From: Chitinophaga filiformis | GTDB lineage: Bacteria > Bacteroidota > Bacteroidia > Chitinophagales > Chitinophagaceae | Assembly: GCF_021646545.1 (NCBI RefSeq) | Contig: NZ_JAKIRP010000006.1 | Coordinates: 62,001-126,000, forward strand | Reading direction: 5' to 3' | Length of the DNA: 64,000 nucleotides | Shown here: one piece after another, positions 1-9,258 of the stretch | Layout of the letters: every line of letters begins with the position of its first letter | Position numbering within the stretch: the first letter of the stretch is position 1 | Notes under the pieces: generated by a model | What the model was told of the DNA's origin: nothing | The model's database searches: none | Seen by the model: only the letters and a program-made list of their open reading frames with translations | Made by a program: the position numbers and the translations under genes

Positions 1-1388
1 TGGGAGATATGCTGAATGACGAAGCCATCCGCGATGCGGGTGCATTCGGCTATATCAGTGAATCTTATGCCACACTGGAGTACTGGTTTGACTGGAAGAA
101 CAGGAACCTGCCACCTGCCTATCCGCATAATGTGGTAGGCATCCTCTCCAACCAGGGCTTTGCGTATGGTACTTATTTCAGCGCCAGTCCGGTACACATA
201 CACGGTATACAGTATCTACCCGTAAATCCCGGCTTCAAATACCTGGCAAGAGATACTGCCTGGGCAAAGCGGGAGTACAATGATATGCTAACAGAATCTG
301 CAGCAATAGACGGACATACCAGTGAGACGCAGTTTGGTGATGATTGGGCACATGTAGCACTGGGTTTTAAATATCTGTCCGACCCTAAGTACGCAAGTGC
401 CTTTATGGCCAATAACCTGTTACTGCCTGTTACAGACAGCCGGTATATCATGGATTATGAAGTAGCCGGTATGACTTATTTCTATACACATGCCAACCAG
501 AACCTGGGCAATTTCTCGTTTAATTTCCGGACCAACTTCCCGTCCAGCAGTGTGTTTGAAAAGAACGGGGCATTTAGTTATGCGGTAGCTTACAACCCCA
601 CTGCCAGCGCTAAAACATGTAATGTATACAGCAACGCAGGTGCCGTAGTAGCGTCCTTCAGCGTACCGGCAAGAACATTGGTCACCTATCCGACATTGCC
701 CACCAGCGGTCAGCAGCCAACAGGTTGTTATGGATTATTGCCGGCCACTGCCACGGCCTCCAGCGGCAATGCGGCAGCAGCTATTGACGGTAGCATGGGT
801 TCCCGCTGGGAAAGTGCTTTCAGTGATCCTCAGCAGTTGACGGTTGATCTGGGTGTGGTTTCTACTGTGAATAAGATCACTATTTCATGGGAAGTGGCCA
901 ATGCAAAGGACTATACCCTTACAGGCTCTGTGGATGGCAATACATGGCTGCCTATCGCCACCAGGACGAACATGCCCTCCGGCAACAGAACGGATGTTAT
1001 AGATAACCTGAACGCCAATTACCGCTATATACGGATGAATGGTACGGCCAGAAGTACACAGTGGGGCTATTCTATCTATGAATTTGAGGTATGTGGCATC
1101 GCTTCCACCGGTGCAGCCACTCTTCCCGCATCGGCAGCGACACTGGCTGCCAAAACTTCTACCACCGCTCAGCAGCCATTCCTTTATCCGAACCCTGCCA
1201 AAGACTGGTTCAGGATACAGTCTAAAGGCAGCGGCTTGTTCTCCATTACCGATCTGCAGGGAAGGATAATAAAGAACGGTAAACTGGAAGCAGGCGCCAA
1301 TGCTGTTAATATCAGTGGCATACCTGATGGTGTTTACTTTGTTAAGTTCAATAACCAGGTATTCAAATTGATGATCTCTAACAGGTAA
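1..1388 (+). CDS. GH81-like endo-beta-1,3-glucanase, C-terminal part, with F5/8C-like and T9SS sorting domains
   Basis: The gene is cut by the window start: the frame is open upstream of the first ATG at 9, and family members are much longer. The first ~230 residues resemble the C-terminal part of GH81 catalytic domains (a YWFD segment, then NVVGILSNQG and HGIQYLP motifs), which cleave beta-1,3-glucans such as laminarin or fungal cell-wall glucan. Residues ~245-360 form a discoidin (F5/8 type C)-like module with the usual ASSGN and SRWES signatures, probably carbohydrate binding. Residues ~390-459 are a T9SS type A sorting domain (FLYPNPAKD start, ending in a short basic tail), so the enzyme should be secreted or surface-anchored. 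The GH81 call is from motif memory; the sorting domain is firm. Confidence 0.7.
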   Translation, partial: GDMLNDEAIRDAGAFGYISESYATLEYWFDWKNRNLPPAYPHNVVGILSNQGFAYGTYFSASPVHIHGIQYLPVNPGFKYLARDTAWAKREYNDMLTESAAIDGHTSETQFGDDWAHVALGFKYLSDPKYASAFMANNLLLPVTDSRYIMDYEVAGMTYFYTHANQNLGNFSFNFRTNFPSSSVFEKNGAFSYAVAYNPTASAKTCNVYSNAGAVVASFSVPARTLVTYPTLPTSGQQPTGCYGLLPATATASSGNAAAAIDGSMGSRWESAFSDPQQLTVDLGVVSTVNKITISWEVANAKDYTLTGSVDGNTWLPIATRTNMPSGNRTDVIDNLNANYRYIRMNGTARSTQWGYSIYEFEVCGIASTGAATLPASAATLAAKTSTTAQQPFLYPNPAKDWFRIQSKGSGLFSITDLQGRIIKNGKLEAGANAVNISGIPDGVYFVKFNNQVFKLMISNR

Positions 1389-1408
1389 GATACTGTTTAC
1401 AAAAAATG

Positions 1409-1446
1409 AAGGCTGTCCACCAACAACGGCGGACAGCCTTTCTTTT
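1409..1446 (+). terminator. Rho-independent terminator after the GH81-like gene
   Basis: A perfect 10-bp stem (AAGGCTGTCC at 1409-1418 with GGACAGCCTT at 1431-1440) is followed by a T-rich run. It lies 21 bp after the stop codon. Confidence 0.85.
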
Positions 1447-1466
1447 ATGTGAATGGATAGTTACAA

Positions 1467-4400
1467 TCAGGAACGTGCCGACATTGCCGGCGCTTCGGCA
1501 AATGGTTTAAGATCAGCTTTCAGCCCCTCAATGATGTCAACAAATTTGTCGGCCACCAGCTTGAACCCTGCATTGGTTGGATGTATCTCATCGTACCAGC
1601 TTCCACGCTCTACAATCTCCCTGACATTGATGTAGTAAACTACTCCGGGGAATGCAGCGGCCACTTTTTCCAGGCGCTTGTTAAATTCATCTACCATAAA
1701 GCGGATCAGGGATTCTCTCACCGCCTGCTGATGAATATTCTTCCGTATCATGTATTTACCCAGCCAGCTGGTTCTGCGGGGATACATATCTGTATCGACC
1801 GGTATGATATAATCATAACTGTGTACCAACATCCGCAGGTTCGGATACCTGTTGTGCAGCTCGGTGAACATATCAGTATACCATGACTCCAGGCGGTCCA
1901 GCTTATCGAAGAAGGTCTTGTTCAGGTAGCGCGCCGGTGTCATATCGTCTTCTGCCGGGGTATCGCGTAAAGAGTACTGGAACTGCTCTCCCAGTATGTC
2001 ATTACCACCACCGCTCACCAGGAATATCTGTGCCTCCTCCTCTTTGATCCCTTTCAGATACTCTCTTGCCTTCATATAATTCTCCAGGGTATCTCCGGCT
2101 TCGGCAAAGCTGCGGATCGCATAGAGCTTATACAGATGGTCTATTGTATCGAGCACACGGATAGGGTACTGGAACCAGGAATCGCCTTCTGCTACGATCC
2201 TTAACCTGTTTGTTTCCCTTAAGCGCCTGTACAGTCTCCTGCGCTGGCGACTCTCAATAGCATTGGCAGCCCACAATACAACGTCGCCCCATAAGCCTTT
2301 TTCGCCTTCCGGGACCTTGATTTCCGGTTTCAGCTTCAGGCGGGTAGGTTGTCCGTTTTCATCTGTAACCAGGTCATAATACAGGCCGGCGGCATAATAA
2401 GCTGTCTCGTCGTACTCCATCAGGTCCTGCAGCGTTTTACGGCCTATATTGTTAAAGTCAGGATTGTTGAAGACGAGATATAAGGTCTGGGTAATCCAGC
2501 CTTTAAATTCTGCCGGAACATCGTCTTCCATTACAGCACCTTTAGATACAGCCGTCTTACCTCTTACCAGACCTTTCTCCCGGTCTGCCAGTACATAAGG
2601 AGCCGGCAGGTTGCCAAGGGAAAGCGCCTTCACATTGAACTCGTCCGTGCTGACGATCAGCTTCAGCGTTTCCATGCTTAATGGCCAGTTATATTCTCTT
2701 ACAAAATCGTCCTGACGGATGATGATCCTGTCTTTGCCCTTTCTGGCCAGAATGAGCGCTTTGCCCGGTTCCAGCAGCCAGGGAGACTGCGGCAGGTAAT
2801 CCAGGTAACTGCTGAACTGGATACCCAGGTACAAGGCAGCAACATAGATTGATTGATGGGTAGTATTGGTGAGCTTTATTTCCATAGCACCTTCCCATAA
2901 TCCCTGACCGGCCTCAAAGTCAAAGGTGGCGGTACCGCTATCGGTGCTGATCTTTTTCCTGCTGCCATCCGGATAGATGCTGGCTACATCAATCTGCAGG
3001 GGCTTTTCAGGAAAGCCTTCCGGGATAGCGCTGTTCTGCAGCTGCCTGATAAAGTGCCATTGGGAGATATGTTTCAGCGTTTCTACCAGTTCAACATCCC
3101 CTTTCTCTTTGGTCAGATCCAGTGGGCGCACCACCGGCCGGTAAGGATCGTTAGCGCGGGTAATAACCGCCTCGCCTGCCCTGACATGCAGTGTATAGTC
3201 TGCGCTGTGGCCATTCTCTGCAACGCCTGACTGGAATTCAAAATGACCTCCTGCCTTATTTTCAATATCCTCCAGCAACTGGGCCATTTCAGCAGGGTTG
3301 CCATTGCTGTTATTCAGCTCCAGCAATATTTTGCCACTCAACAGACCCTCAGCAAATGTTTTATGAGCTTTCCCCTCATCGGGCGTACCATCAATGGTGA
3401 TGCTACTGTAGTCAATGAATACATTATCTATCCTGGCATTCCACTTCTGGTTTGCATCGGCAGCATTTAGAATGGTCAGCTTCGTATTTTTATCCACACC
3501 GTGGATGGCGCCAATGTTCAGCTGCCAACCTTTTTTACCATAAGTAGCTTCAGCAATAGTGATATTGTCTGTAAGGCTACGGTTGAGGAAACCAGTGTAC
3601 AGCAGCCTGTCCGTATCGCCCGATACATAGATGCGCGGCGTCTGTTCGAAACTGAAACGCAGGTACTGCCTGATCCTGCTGCTCAGGTCATTATAGGAAA
3701 CATTGCCGGTGCAGGCATCAAGAGCACCCAGCAATTTTTTGGTGAATACTCCTTCTCCATTGACCTCAACGGCAGACTGGTTACTTTCACAGGCAGCCAT
3801 TTGTATATGGATACCCTCCGGCAGGAATTCGTCTTTCTTTTTATCTTTTATGTCTTCCTCTCTGATCTCATTGCTGAACACGAACTCACCCCATTCACGC
3901 TGCGGAAAAGCGCCGGAGTAACGTGTATTGTCATAGATCATACGTTTGATCACTTTGTCTTTACTGAAGGCTGCATTGATCAGCTGACCGCGGGTATTAT
4001 CGCCGGAGTGGCAACAGTCAAAGATCACAACTATATGCGCCTCCGTCCTTTTGTACAGCTTAGCGATCATGTAACGCAGCTCCTTGTCTGTCAGCAGGAA
4101 CTCAGCCGCCTTGCTGGTACCACCGTCATAACACACGATGCATTCCAGTTTGCCGTCAGTTTCATCCCACATAGGTGCGGCATCTTCCTGTGTACCATGA
4201 CCAGAAAAATAGAACAGGACGGTATCTTCTTTCGTTGCCTGCCCAAGGTGTTCTTCAAATGCTTTTACTACATTCTCCCTTGTCACCTGAGCATCTGTTA
4301 TCTTTTTGATGTTACAGTCAAACACCGTGCGGTTCATCAGATAGTCTTCCACCTGTTGCAGGTCGTGGAGGCAGCCGCTTAGTTTACGCACCTGGTCATA

Positions 4401-5417
4401 TTCATTGATACCGGCCAGCAGCGCATATACTTTTCCGCTGGAAGGCATTACTTCTTTGGTGCTGCTTTCTTCATAGTCGTTGGGATTATACCCCTCATTG
4501 TCAGTTGCTTCAGGAGCGCCTTCCTCACTACTGTTTTCATCAACAAACTGTGCAGCGATGCCGGCTTCTGTCGTCAATCCGATAGATAACTCCCTGGTCG
4601 CAAAATTCAGTGAACGGGCAGTAGCCACAGGTGAAAACTCTTCCGCTGTAACACCACTGATCAGGGCATTCCAGTCAAAGGCAGGCCCGATATCCCATTT
4701 ACCCGAAGAACGGTAGTTGATATGGGATACTATGCCTTTAAAGCTCAACACATCATCGGTAGTGATGTATCTTTTATCTTCCGGCAGGAACTGGCGGGGG
4801 ATATTGTATTTAGCAGTCAGATAGCGAAGCAGAATGATCGTGCTTTCGATCTGTTCCGGTGTGTACGAAGCATAATAAGATTGTTCCCGGAAAGGCTTGT
4901 CGATCTTTTGGTAGGCAGCAGTGTTACTCAATGAGCAATACTCATCAACGGCGCCGGGTTTACCATCGTGCGGAGCACGTGAATAAATGGTTTCCAGGTT
5001 GCCGTCACGGGGAATGAGATACGCATAATTCGAGAGCTCGATACCAATGGTCACCTTATCCTGCGCGTTGTTTGTACCCTGATTTCCCACACCGGCGCCC
5101 AGATGACCGGACCAGTTTCCTGAGGGGAATAACTGGTAGATAGTACCATCCCTGGCAATTACAAAAGGTACAGAAACGTGTCGTCCCTGGGTAGTCAGGC
5201 TTAGCATATCGGACCTGAGATTGCCGGCCGTAAAATGAAGCACTATCCGTTCCTTCGTATGAGTGTCGGGATAGAAATAATTACTACGGTCGGGTTTGTA
5301 CAATTGTCCCTTAAGGATCAGTTGTTCATTAGGAACCTGCAGGGAAAAAGGCGTTAGGAATGGAGCTGCTTCACTCTTGAAACGAGCTTCGATCTGGGGT
5401 AAAGAATCGTATCTCAT
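1467..5417 (-). CDS. Amidase-caspase-SGNH hydrolase fusion protein (1316 aa)
   Basis: Three enzyme folds lie in one chain without a signal peptide, so it should be cytoplasmic. (1) Residues ~50-255: an N-acetylmuramoyl-L-alanine amidase_2/PGRP-type domain. H61, H232 and D242 match the zinc ligands, with E127 and K240 in the usual active-site contexts. (2) Residues ~328-610: a caspase-like (C14) protease, with His407 in FYFSGHG and the Cys of FDCCHSG (Cys468/469) as the catalytic dyad. (3) Residues ~1072-1300: an SGNH/GDSL esterase with Ser1080 (GDSW), Asn1139 (GGND) and the D1276/H1279 block (DEIHP). Residues ~620-1060 are beta-rich and unassigned. All catalytic residues are present, so none of the three domains looks degenerate. 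It is probably transcribed alone. A role in sensing cell-wall fragments and executing self-damage is inference only. Confidence 0.85.
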   Translation of the reverse strand: MRYDSLPQIEARFKSEAAPFLTPFSLQVPNEQLILKGQLYKPDRSNYFYPDTHTKERIVLHFTAGNLRSDMLSLTTQGRHVSVPFVIARDGTIYQLFPSGNWSGHLGAGVGNQGTNNAQDKVTIGIELSNYAYLIPRDGNLETIYSRAPHDGKPGAVDEYCSLSNTAAYQKIDKPFREQSYYASYTPEQIESTIILLRYLTAKYNIPRQFLPEDKRYITTDDVLSFKGIVSHINYRSSGKWDIGPAFDWNALISGVTAEEFSPVATARSLNFATRELSIGLTTEAGIAAQFVDENSSEEGAPEATDNEGYNPNDYEESSTKEVMPSSGKVYALLAGINEYDQVRKLSGCLHDLQQVEDYLMNRTVFDCNIKKITDAQVTRENVVKAFEEHLGQATKEDTVLFYFSGHGTQEDAAPMWDETDGKLECIVCYDGGTSKAAEFLLTDKELRYMIAKLYKRTEAHIVVIFDCCHSGDNTRGQLINAAFSKDKVIKRMIYDNTRYSGAFPQREWGEFVFSNEIREEDIKDKKKDEFLPEGIHIQMAACESNQSAVEVNGEGVFTKKLLGALDACTGNVSYNDLSSRIRQYLRFSFEQTPRIYVSGDTDRLLYTGFLNRSLTDNITIAEATYGKKGWQLNIGAIHGVDKNTKLTILNAADANQKWNARIDNVFIDYSSITIDGTPDEGKAHKTFAEGLLSGKILLELNNSNGNPAEMAQLLEDIENKAGGHFEFQSGVAENGHSADYTLHVRAGEAVITRANDPYRPVVRPLDLTKEKGDVELVETLKHISQWHFIRQLQNSAIPEGFPEKPLQIDVASIYPDGSRKKISTDSGTATFDFEAGQGLWEGAMEIKLTNTTHQSIYVAALYLGIQFSSYLDYLPQSPWLLEPGKALILARKGKDRIIIRQDDFVREYNWPLSMETLKLIVSTDEFNVKALSLGNLPAPYVLADREKGLVRGKTAVSKGAVMEDDVPAEFKGWITQTLYLVFNNPDFNNIGRKTLQDLMEYDETAYYAAGLYYDLVTDENGQPTRLKLKPEIKVPEGEKGLWGDVVLWAANAIESRQRRRLYRRLRETNRLRIVAEGDSWFQYPIRVLDTIDHLYKLYAIRSFAEAGDTLENYMKAREYLKGIKEEEAQIFLVSGGGNDILGEQFQYSLRDTPAEDDMTPARYLNKTFFDKLDRLESWYTDMFTELHNRYPNLRMLVHSYDYIIPVDTDMYPRRTSWLGKYMIRKNIHQQAVRESLIRFMVDEFNKRLEKVAAAFPGVVYYINVREIVERGSWYDEIHPTNAGFKLVADKFVDIIEGLKADLKPFAEAPAMSARS

Positions 5418-5805
5418 GTAGAGTTTAAATTTAAATATTGGGGTATTATAGATTCAGTTGCTGGTACTTATCTCAGGCTATTGTGCACTGCATGACGTGT
5501 GATGTTCAAAGTAAACGATTTTTCAATTAGCAGCAAAGTGCGTTGTCCGTTCCAAATATATGAATTTAAGTTCATAATCAGCCATTTATCTCCTTTTTCT
5601 ATCTGATTGATGTTATAGCTGCGCCTGTATATATATTTACCCCCTTTTTATCTATAAGTCTACAGTAACATACTATTTCATTTCAATAACTAATTAATAT
5701 CGAGATATAACAATTTGGTATATAATAATCATAGGGGAACGGTTAAAAATAAGCAGGATTTTAGTGATAGGGGTATTATTAATTCCTCTTTTAAAATTCT
5801 CAGTC
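5418..5805. other. AT-rich intergenic region with divergent promoters
   Basis: No coding sequence is supported here. It separates the amidase-caspase-SGNH gene (minus) from the small exported protein (plus). A minus-strand promoter candidate is listed separately. A second TATATTTG box on the minus strand lies at 5553-5560, beside an imperfect palindrome (ATGAATTTAAGTTCAT, 5560-5575). Confidence 0.6.
5507..5537 (-). promoter_or_regulatory. Bacteroidota-type promoter of the amidase-caspase-SGNH gene
   Basis: On the minus strand, TTTG (5537-5534) is followed after 19 nt by TTACTTTG (5514-5507), one mismatch from the TAnnTTTG -7 consensus. The spacing fits the -33/-7 arrangement known from Bacteroides and Flavobacterium. 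Transcription would begin near 5500, giving a leader of about 80 nt. Confidence 0.5.
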
Positions 5806-6042
5806 ATGAAAAAGCATCTTGTAACACTCGGTTTACTAATCGTTTCCGGTGCGTTTGTCTACTTCCAAAGTCTGCCTGCCCCATCTTTTGCTGCAACGGC
5901 TGGTGCGGATAAAGCATACACTACTTATAATGATTATTTCAGACAGGACACCATACCTCGTTCTGATACCTCCAAACATAAGATGAAGAAACATAAAATG
6001 AAAACAGACAGTACCTGGCGCAGAGACAGTGTTCCTCATTAA
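5806..6042 (+). CDS. Small exported hypothetical protein (78 aa)
   Basis: I do not recognise a family. The ATG at 5806 is preferred over an in-frame ATG at 5764 because it places a clean signal peptide (MKKHLVTLGLLIVSGAF...) at the N-terminus, with likely cleavage after the FAATA region. The mature ~50 residues are hydrophilic, rich in Asp, Thr, Lys and His, with a KHKMKKHKMK basic stretch near the C-terminus. It is monocistronic, with its own terminator directly behind. Short exported proteins with charged tails are common in this group and mostly uncharacterised. Confidence 0.6.
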   Translation: MKKHLVTLGLLIVSGAFVYFQSLPAPSFAATAGADKAYTTYNDYFRQDTIPRSDTSKHKMKKHKMKTDSTWRRDSVPH

Positions 6043-6050
6043 GAGCTAAT

Positions 6051-6090
6051 GAAAAGAGGCTGTTACAACCACGACGGCCTCTTTTCATTT
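6051..6090 (+). terminator. Rho-independent terminator
   Basis: The 10-bp stem GAAAAGAGGC (6051-6060) pairs with GCCTCTTTTC (6077-6086). It lies 8 bp after the stop of the small exported protein. Confidence 0.8.
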
Positions 6091-6253
6091 GGAAACCTGA
6101 TGTATACAGCTGGTCGTTTCAGTTATTCTCCGGGACCTTTTCCAATATCCTGCACTCCTTCTTTTGCTTTATCACTTATCCCATACGTTTCGTCACATTG
6201 TTCCCATCTGCATGCTGTTGTTCCTTAGTATTGCTGTCAAATCATCGACCACT

Positions 6254-7786
6254 ATGAGACGCATATTTTTCCTCTCAGTCCTCATTCTGAGCGGGATGTT
6301 TTCCAACGCGCAGACCAGGCTGGGGAAATTAAACATCTATTTTAACAACATTTCGCGGGAAGAGAATATGAACGGGAATATACTCCTGGCTGAGAATGGA
6401 CGGCCTGTTTATTTAAGATCTTTCGGCTGTTCTGACTTTCCGTCTGCCAGTGAAAATGACATAGACGTACGTTATAACCTGGCTTCTATATCTAAGATTT
6501 TTACCTCAACAGCCATCCTGCAGTTAAAGGAAAAGGGGAAGCTCTATCTGGACGATACCTTTCAGCACTACTTCCCTCAATTCCCTTACCCGGGCATTAC
6601 GATCAGACATCTGTTGACGCATACTTCCGGTCTGCCTGATCTGGAATTGTATGAGCCGCTTGTAAAACAGTTTCCGGATACGATTATTACAAATGATATC
6701 ATCATTCCCACATTAATAAATGAAAACAAACCGCTGCATTTTCATCCCGGAGATAAGTACAGCTACTGCAATTTGAACTATTGCCTGCTGGCAATGCTGG
6801 TAGAAAAGGTCAGCGGTCTTGCATTCAGCGATTATCTTCAGCAGTACATTTTTCAGCCGGCAAGGATGTTGCTGACGTATTGTGTAAAGACTTCCTATCA
6901 GCAATCACACCGGAAAATAGCCACACCACATGTAAAAGCAGCATATTACGATACTGCGTATTCCCCTGTTTTCCTGGTGAAACGATACCGTTACACCAGC
7001 TACAATAACAGTGCTGCAACAGGTGCATCCAATATCATCACCAGCACCAGTGATCTGCAGCGGTTTGACCGTGCTTTCTTCGATGGCAAACTACTAGGTC
7101 AGGCCTCGATAGAAGAAGCGCTGACTCCTGTACGGCTAAATAACGGTGAAGTTTATTGGGAGCATATGGATACTATGCTGGGAGAAGGTAAAGGCAGCTA
7201 TGGGCTGGGTTGGGAGATCTTTGAACAACCCGGATTCGGGAGATCAGTGGGACATGGGGGATTTATATTTGGCCTGGCCACTTTCTATTTCAGGAACATT
7301 GACAGAAAACAAACCATCATTGCGTTTGACAACGTTGCAGGACCAGCTTTCGGAAAAATTGTTACATCGGCCTTTTACATCATGAATGATCAGCCTCCCA
7401 TGCCGCTGAAGATAAAGACGTCTCTTGTCAGGCTGTTTGCCACTACGATGGTACAATACGGCGTGGATAATGCTGTTAGTTGTCTTACCGCATTTAAAAG
7501 CGATACCAGTAAATACTATCTCAGCGAGCAGGAGATGAACCAACTGGGCTATGAATTACTGTATTTCTCCTCATTCCCCGATCATCTGCAATTTGCCATA
7601 GAAACGTTTAAGATGAATATGTTGCTTTTCCCTGAAAGTTACAACACTTACGATAGTTATGCGGAAGCACTGGCACAGGCAGGCAAAAAACAGGAAGCCA
7701 TCCTTATGTATCAGAAGTCCATTGCGTTAAACCCGGACAACCAGGGCGGCATAAAAGCGTTGAAACAGTTACTCAGCCAGCTGTAG
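6254..7786 (+). CDS. Serine hydrolase of the beta-lactamase/PBP (class C) family with C-terminal TPRs
   Basis: The ATG at 6254 is chosen over the upstream in-frame ATG at 6164 because it starts a signal peptide (MRRIFFLSVLILSG, cleavage near SNA-QT). The catalytic triad motifs of the S12/class C fold are all visible: SISK (Ser78, Lys81), YCN (Tyr171, Asn173) and HGG (His334-Gly336), together with the LLTHTSGLPD segment typical of beta-lactamase-related hydrolases. Residues ~440-510 contain one or two TPR-like repeats (NTYDSYAEALAQAGK...), an arrangement common in Bacteroidota. The substrate is unknown; such proteins act as D-aminopeptidases, esterases or carboxypeptidases in the periplasm, and antibiotic resistance should not be assumed. 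Confidence 0.85.
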   Translation: MRRIFFLSVLILSGMFSNAQTRLGKLNIYFNNISREENMNGNILLAENGRPVYLRSFGCSDFPSASENDIDVRYNLASISKIFTSTAILQLKEKGKLYLDDTFQHYFPQFPYPGITIRHLLTHTSGLPDLELYEPLVKQFPDTIITNDIIIPTLINENKPLHFHPGDKYSYCNLNYCLLAMLVEKVSGLAFSDYLQQYIFQPARMLLTYCVKTSYQQSHRKIATPHVKAAYYDTAYSPVFLVKRYRYTSYNNSAATGASNIITSTSDLQRFDRAFFDGKLLGQASIEEALTPVRLNNGEVYWEHMDTMLGEGKGSYGLGWEIFEQPGFGRSVGHGGFIFGLATFYFRNIDRKQTIIAFDNVAGPAFGKIVTSAFYIMNDQPPMPLKIKTSLVRLFATTMVQYGVDNAVSCLTAFKSDTSKYYLSEQEMNQLGYELLYFSSFPDHLQFAIETFKMNMLLFPESYNTYDSYAEALAQAGKKQEAILMYQKSIALNPDNQGGIKALKQLLSQL

Positions 7787-7808
7787 CGGCTTATCCGTCC
7801 TGTTATGT

Positions 7809-7843
7809 AAAAGAGGCTGTCGTCAAAGGCAGCCTCTTTTTTG
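7809..7843 (+). terminator. Rho-independent terminator
   Basis: The 11-bp stem AAAAGAGGCTG (7809-7819) pairs with CAGCCTCTTTT (7830-7840) and is followed by further Ts. It can also serve the convergent lipoprotein gene on the minus strand. Confidence 0.85.
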
Positions 7844-7878
7844 TTCGGTACCTGATGGCGTCAGGTAAGTGATGTAAA

Positions 7879-8970
7879 TTATCTGTTATTCAGTTCTGCT
7901 ATCAATGCCAGGAGATCGCTACCTGATACAGGCTGCAGATCAAATGTTACAGGCGAGTAGTTTGTACCCGCAGCCGGAGCGTCAATTACTACGTCTTTCA
8001 GTTCGGCATAGAACTGGCCGTTGAGTGCTGTAATGGCGAGGAATGTACCTTCCTGTCCTACGGGAACAACATTCTGATAGCTCAGGAAGCCTTTGAACCC
8101 GTCAGGAGCATCAAGGATCAGGTTGGAGAATTTGATAACGGAATTGATGTTCCTGGGTTTGAAGAACAGCATGCTTGGCTGCTCAGGAGAAGAGCCTGGG
8201 GTGTCATCATTAAATACATTGAAATACCCCAGCACGGTTGTTCTTGGTCCGGTGACCGTGTTGAAGGCATCACAGTTACTCCAGGTAAGCAGGTCAGTCA
8301 GCTGGAAATCGAGTGTGCCTGTTGATGAATTGAACAGTGCATAATCGGGCGTTTGGGACCAGTTCACTCCTGGATTTTCTGAAACAGCCTGTGCTACCCT
8401 GATGGGCTGATTCCGATAATCATAGCCATCGAAAGTCACCAGCACAGAGGTATCTCCATCCCACATAGGCACACCTCCCTGTGGACGATATTCCCCCGGA
8501 GGTACGACCCGTACAGTAATGGGCGTCGCCAGTGTAAGATCGGCGCCTGCTTCCGTGGCGCGCACAAAGTATTCACCATAAGAAACGAGGTAGTCGCCAT
8601 CGTTGGCGGTAGGTTTGTCAGCCAGTACAAAATCTTTTGGAGTTAGTACTTCTCTGATAGCAACAGTTACCAGGCCTGTGGGAACTGAGCCATCCTTTCT
8701 GCGGAAGGCCCCTGCAGGAATGATGTAAGTGTTGCCATGTTGGGTCTTAATAGTACTGTTTTCACGGGACTGAATAGTGAAAAACTGTGTTTTAGGGGCC
8801 TCTTTCTTAAAGAGATCGGCCAGCAACTGGGCATCCTTACTGGGGGCAAGTGCTACAGCAGTGTTCCCGTTTAATTTCAGCTTTTCTTCTGCAGATTGTT
8901 TTTTACAGGCGGTAAAAACAGCAGCGGTGGTTATTAGCAAAGCGAGTGCTTTGACTGAAAGGGATTTCAT
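7879..8970 (-). CDS. Lipoprotein of unknown function (363 aa)
   Basis: The N-terminus is a type II signal peptide with lipobox TAC at residues 19-21 (AVFTACKK), so the protein is anchored to a membrane. Residues ~70-180 show a pattern frequent in Bacteroidota envelope proteins: a 'GNTYIIPAGAF' stretch, 'TGLVTVAIREVLTPKDF', then 'YFVRATEAGADLTL', which I have seen in ZU5-like beta-sandwich contexts but cannot name firmly. The C-terminal half is beta-rich without catalytic motifs. It is monocistronic and convergent with the serine hydrolase gene. No substrate or partner can be deduced. Confidence 0.65.
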   Translation of the reverse strand: MKSLSVKALALLITTAAVFTACKKQSAEEKLKLNGNTAVALAPSKDAQLLADLFKKEAPKTQFFTIQSRENSTIKTQHGNTYIIPAGAFRRKDGSVPTGLVTVAIREVLTPKDFVLADKPTANDGDYLVSYGEYFVRATEAGADLTLATPITVRVVPPGEYRPQGGVPMWDGDTSVLVTFDGYDYRNQPIRVAQAVSENPGVNWSQTPDYALFNSSTGTLDFQLTDLLTWSNCDAFNTVTGPRTTVLGYFNVFNDDTPGSSPEQPSMLFFKPRNINSVIKFSNLILDAPDGFKGFLSYQNVVPVGQEGTFLAITALNGQFYAELKDVVIDAPAAGTNYSPVTFDLQPVSGSDLLALIAELNNR

Positions 8971-9177
8971 GTTTATGTATTTTGGTTAGGAATTTCCGGG
9001 TGTCTTATCTGCCGTGATATATGGGTTGGTGTGTCCTTTCTACAATAATAACTATGAAGACATGAAATGCTGCCGCACTGAATATAAAAGATATATCAAA
9101 AATAAAACGCCTGCCGGAATTGCTTAAAAGCCCGTAACAGTTGTATCCCTATCCGATTCCGCCAGGTATCTAAATAT

Positions 9178-9214
9178 AAAGAGGCTGTATCGCCATTAAT
9201 GATACAGCCCCTTC
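9178..9214 (-). terminator. Rho-independent terminator of the AraC gene
   Basis: The 9-bp stem GGCTGTATC (9183-9191) pairs with GATACAGCC (9201-9209). Read on the minus strand it follows the AraC gene and ends in CTCTTTATATT. Confidence 0.65.
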
Positions 9215-9258
9215 CATAAGTAGGTAGTACTATACTTTCATAATGCTTCTTTACATCG

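Noticed and set aside
3501..4382. Long open frame opposite the amidase-caspase-SGNH gene
   Set aside because: Antisense shadow of a strongly supported gene with catalytic motifs.
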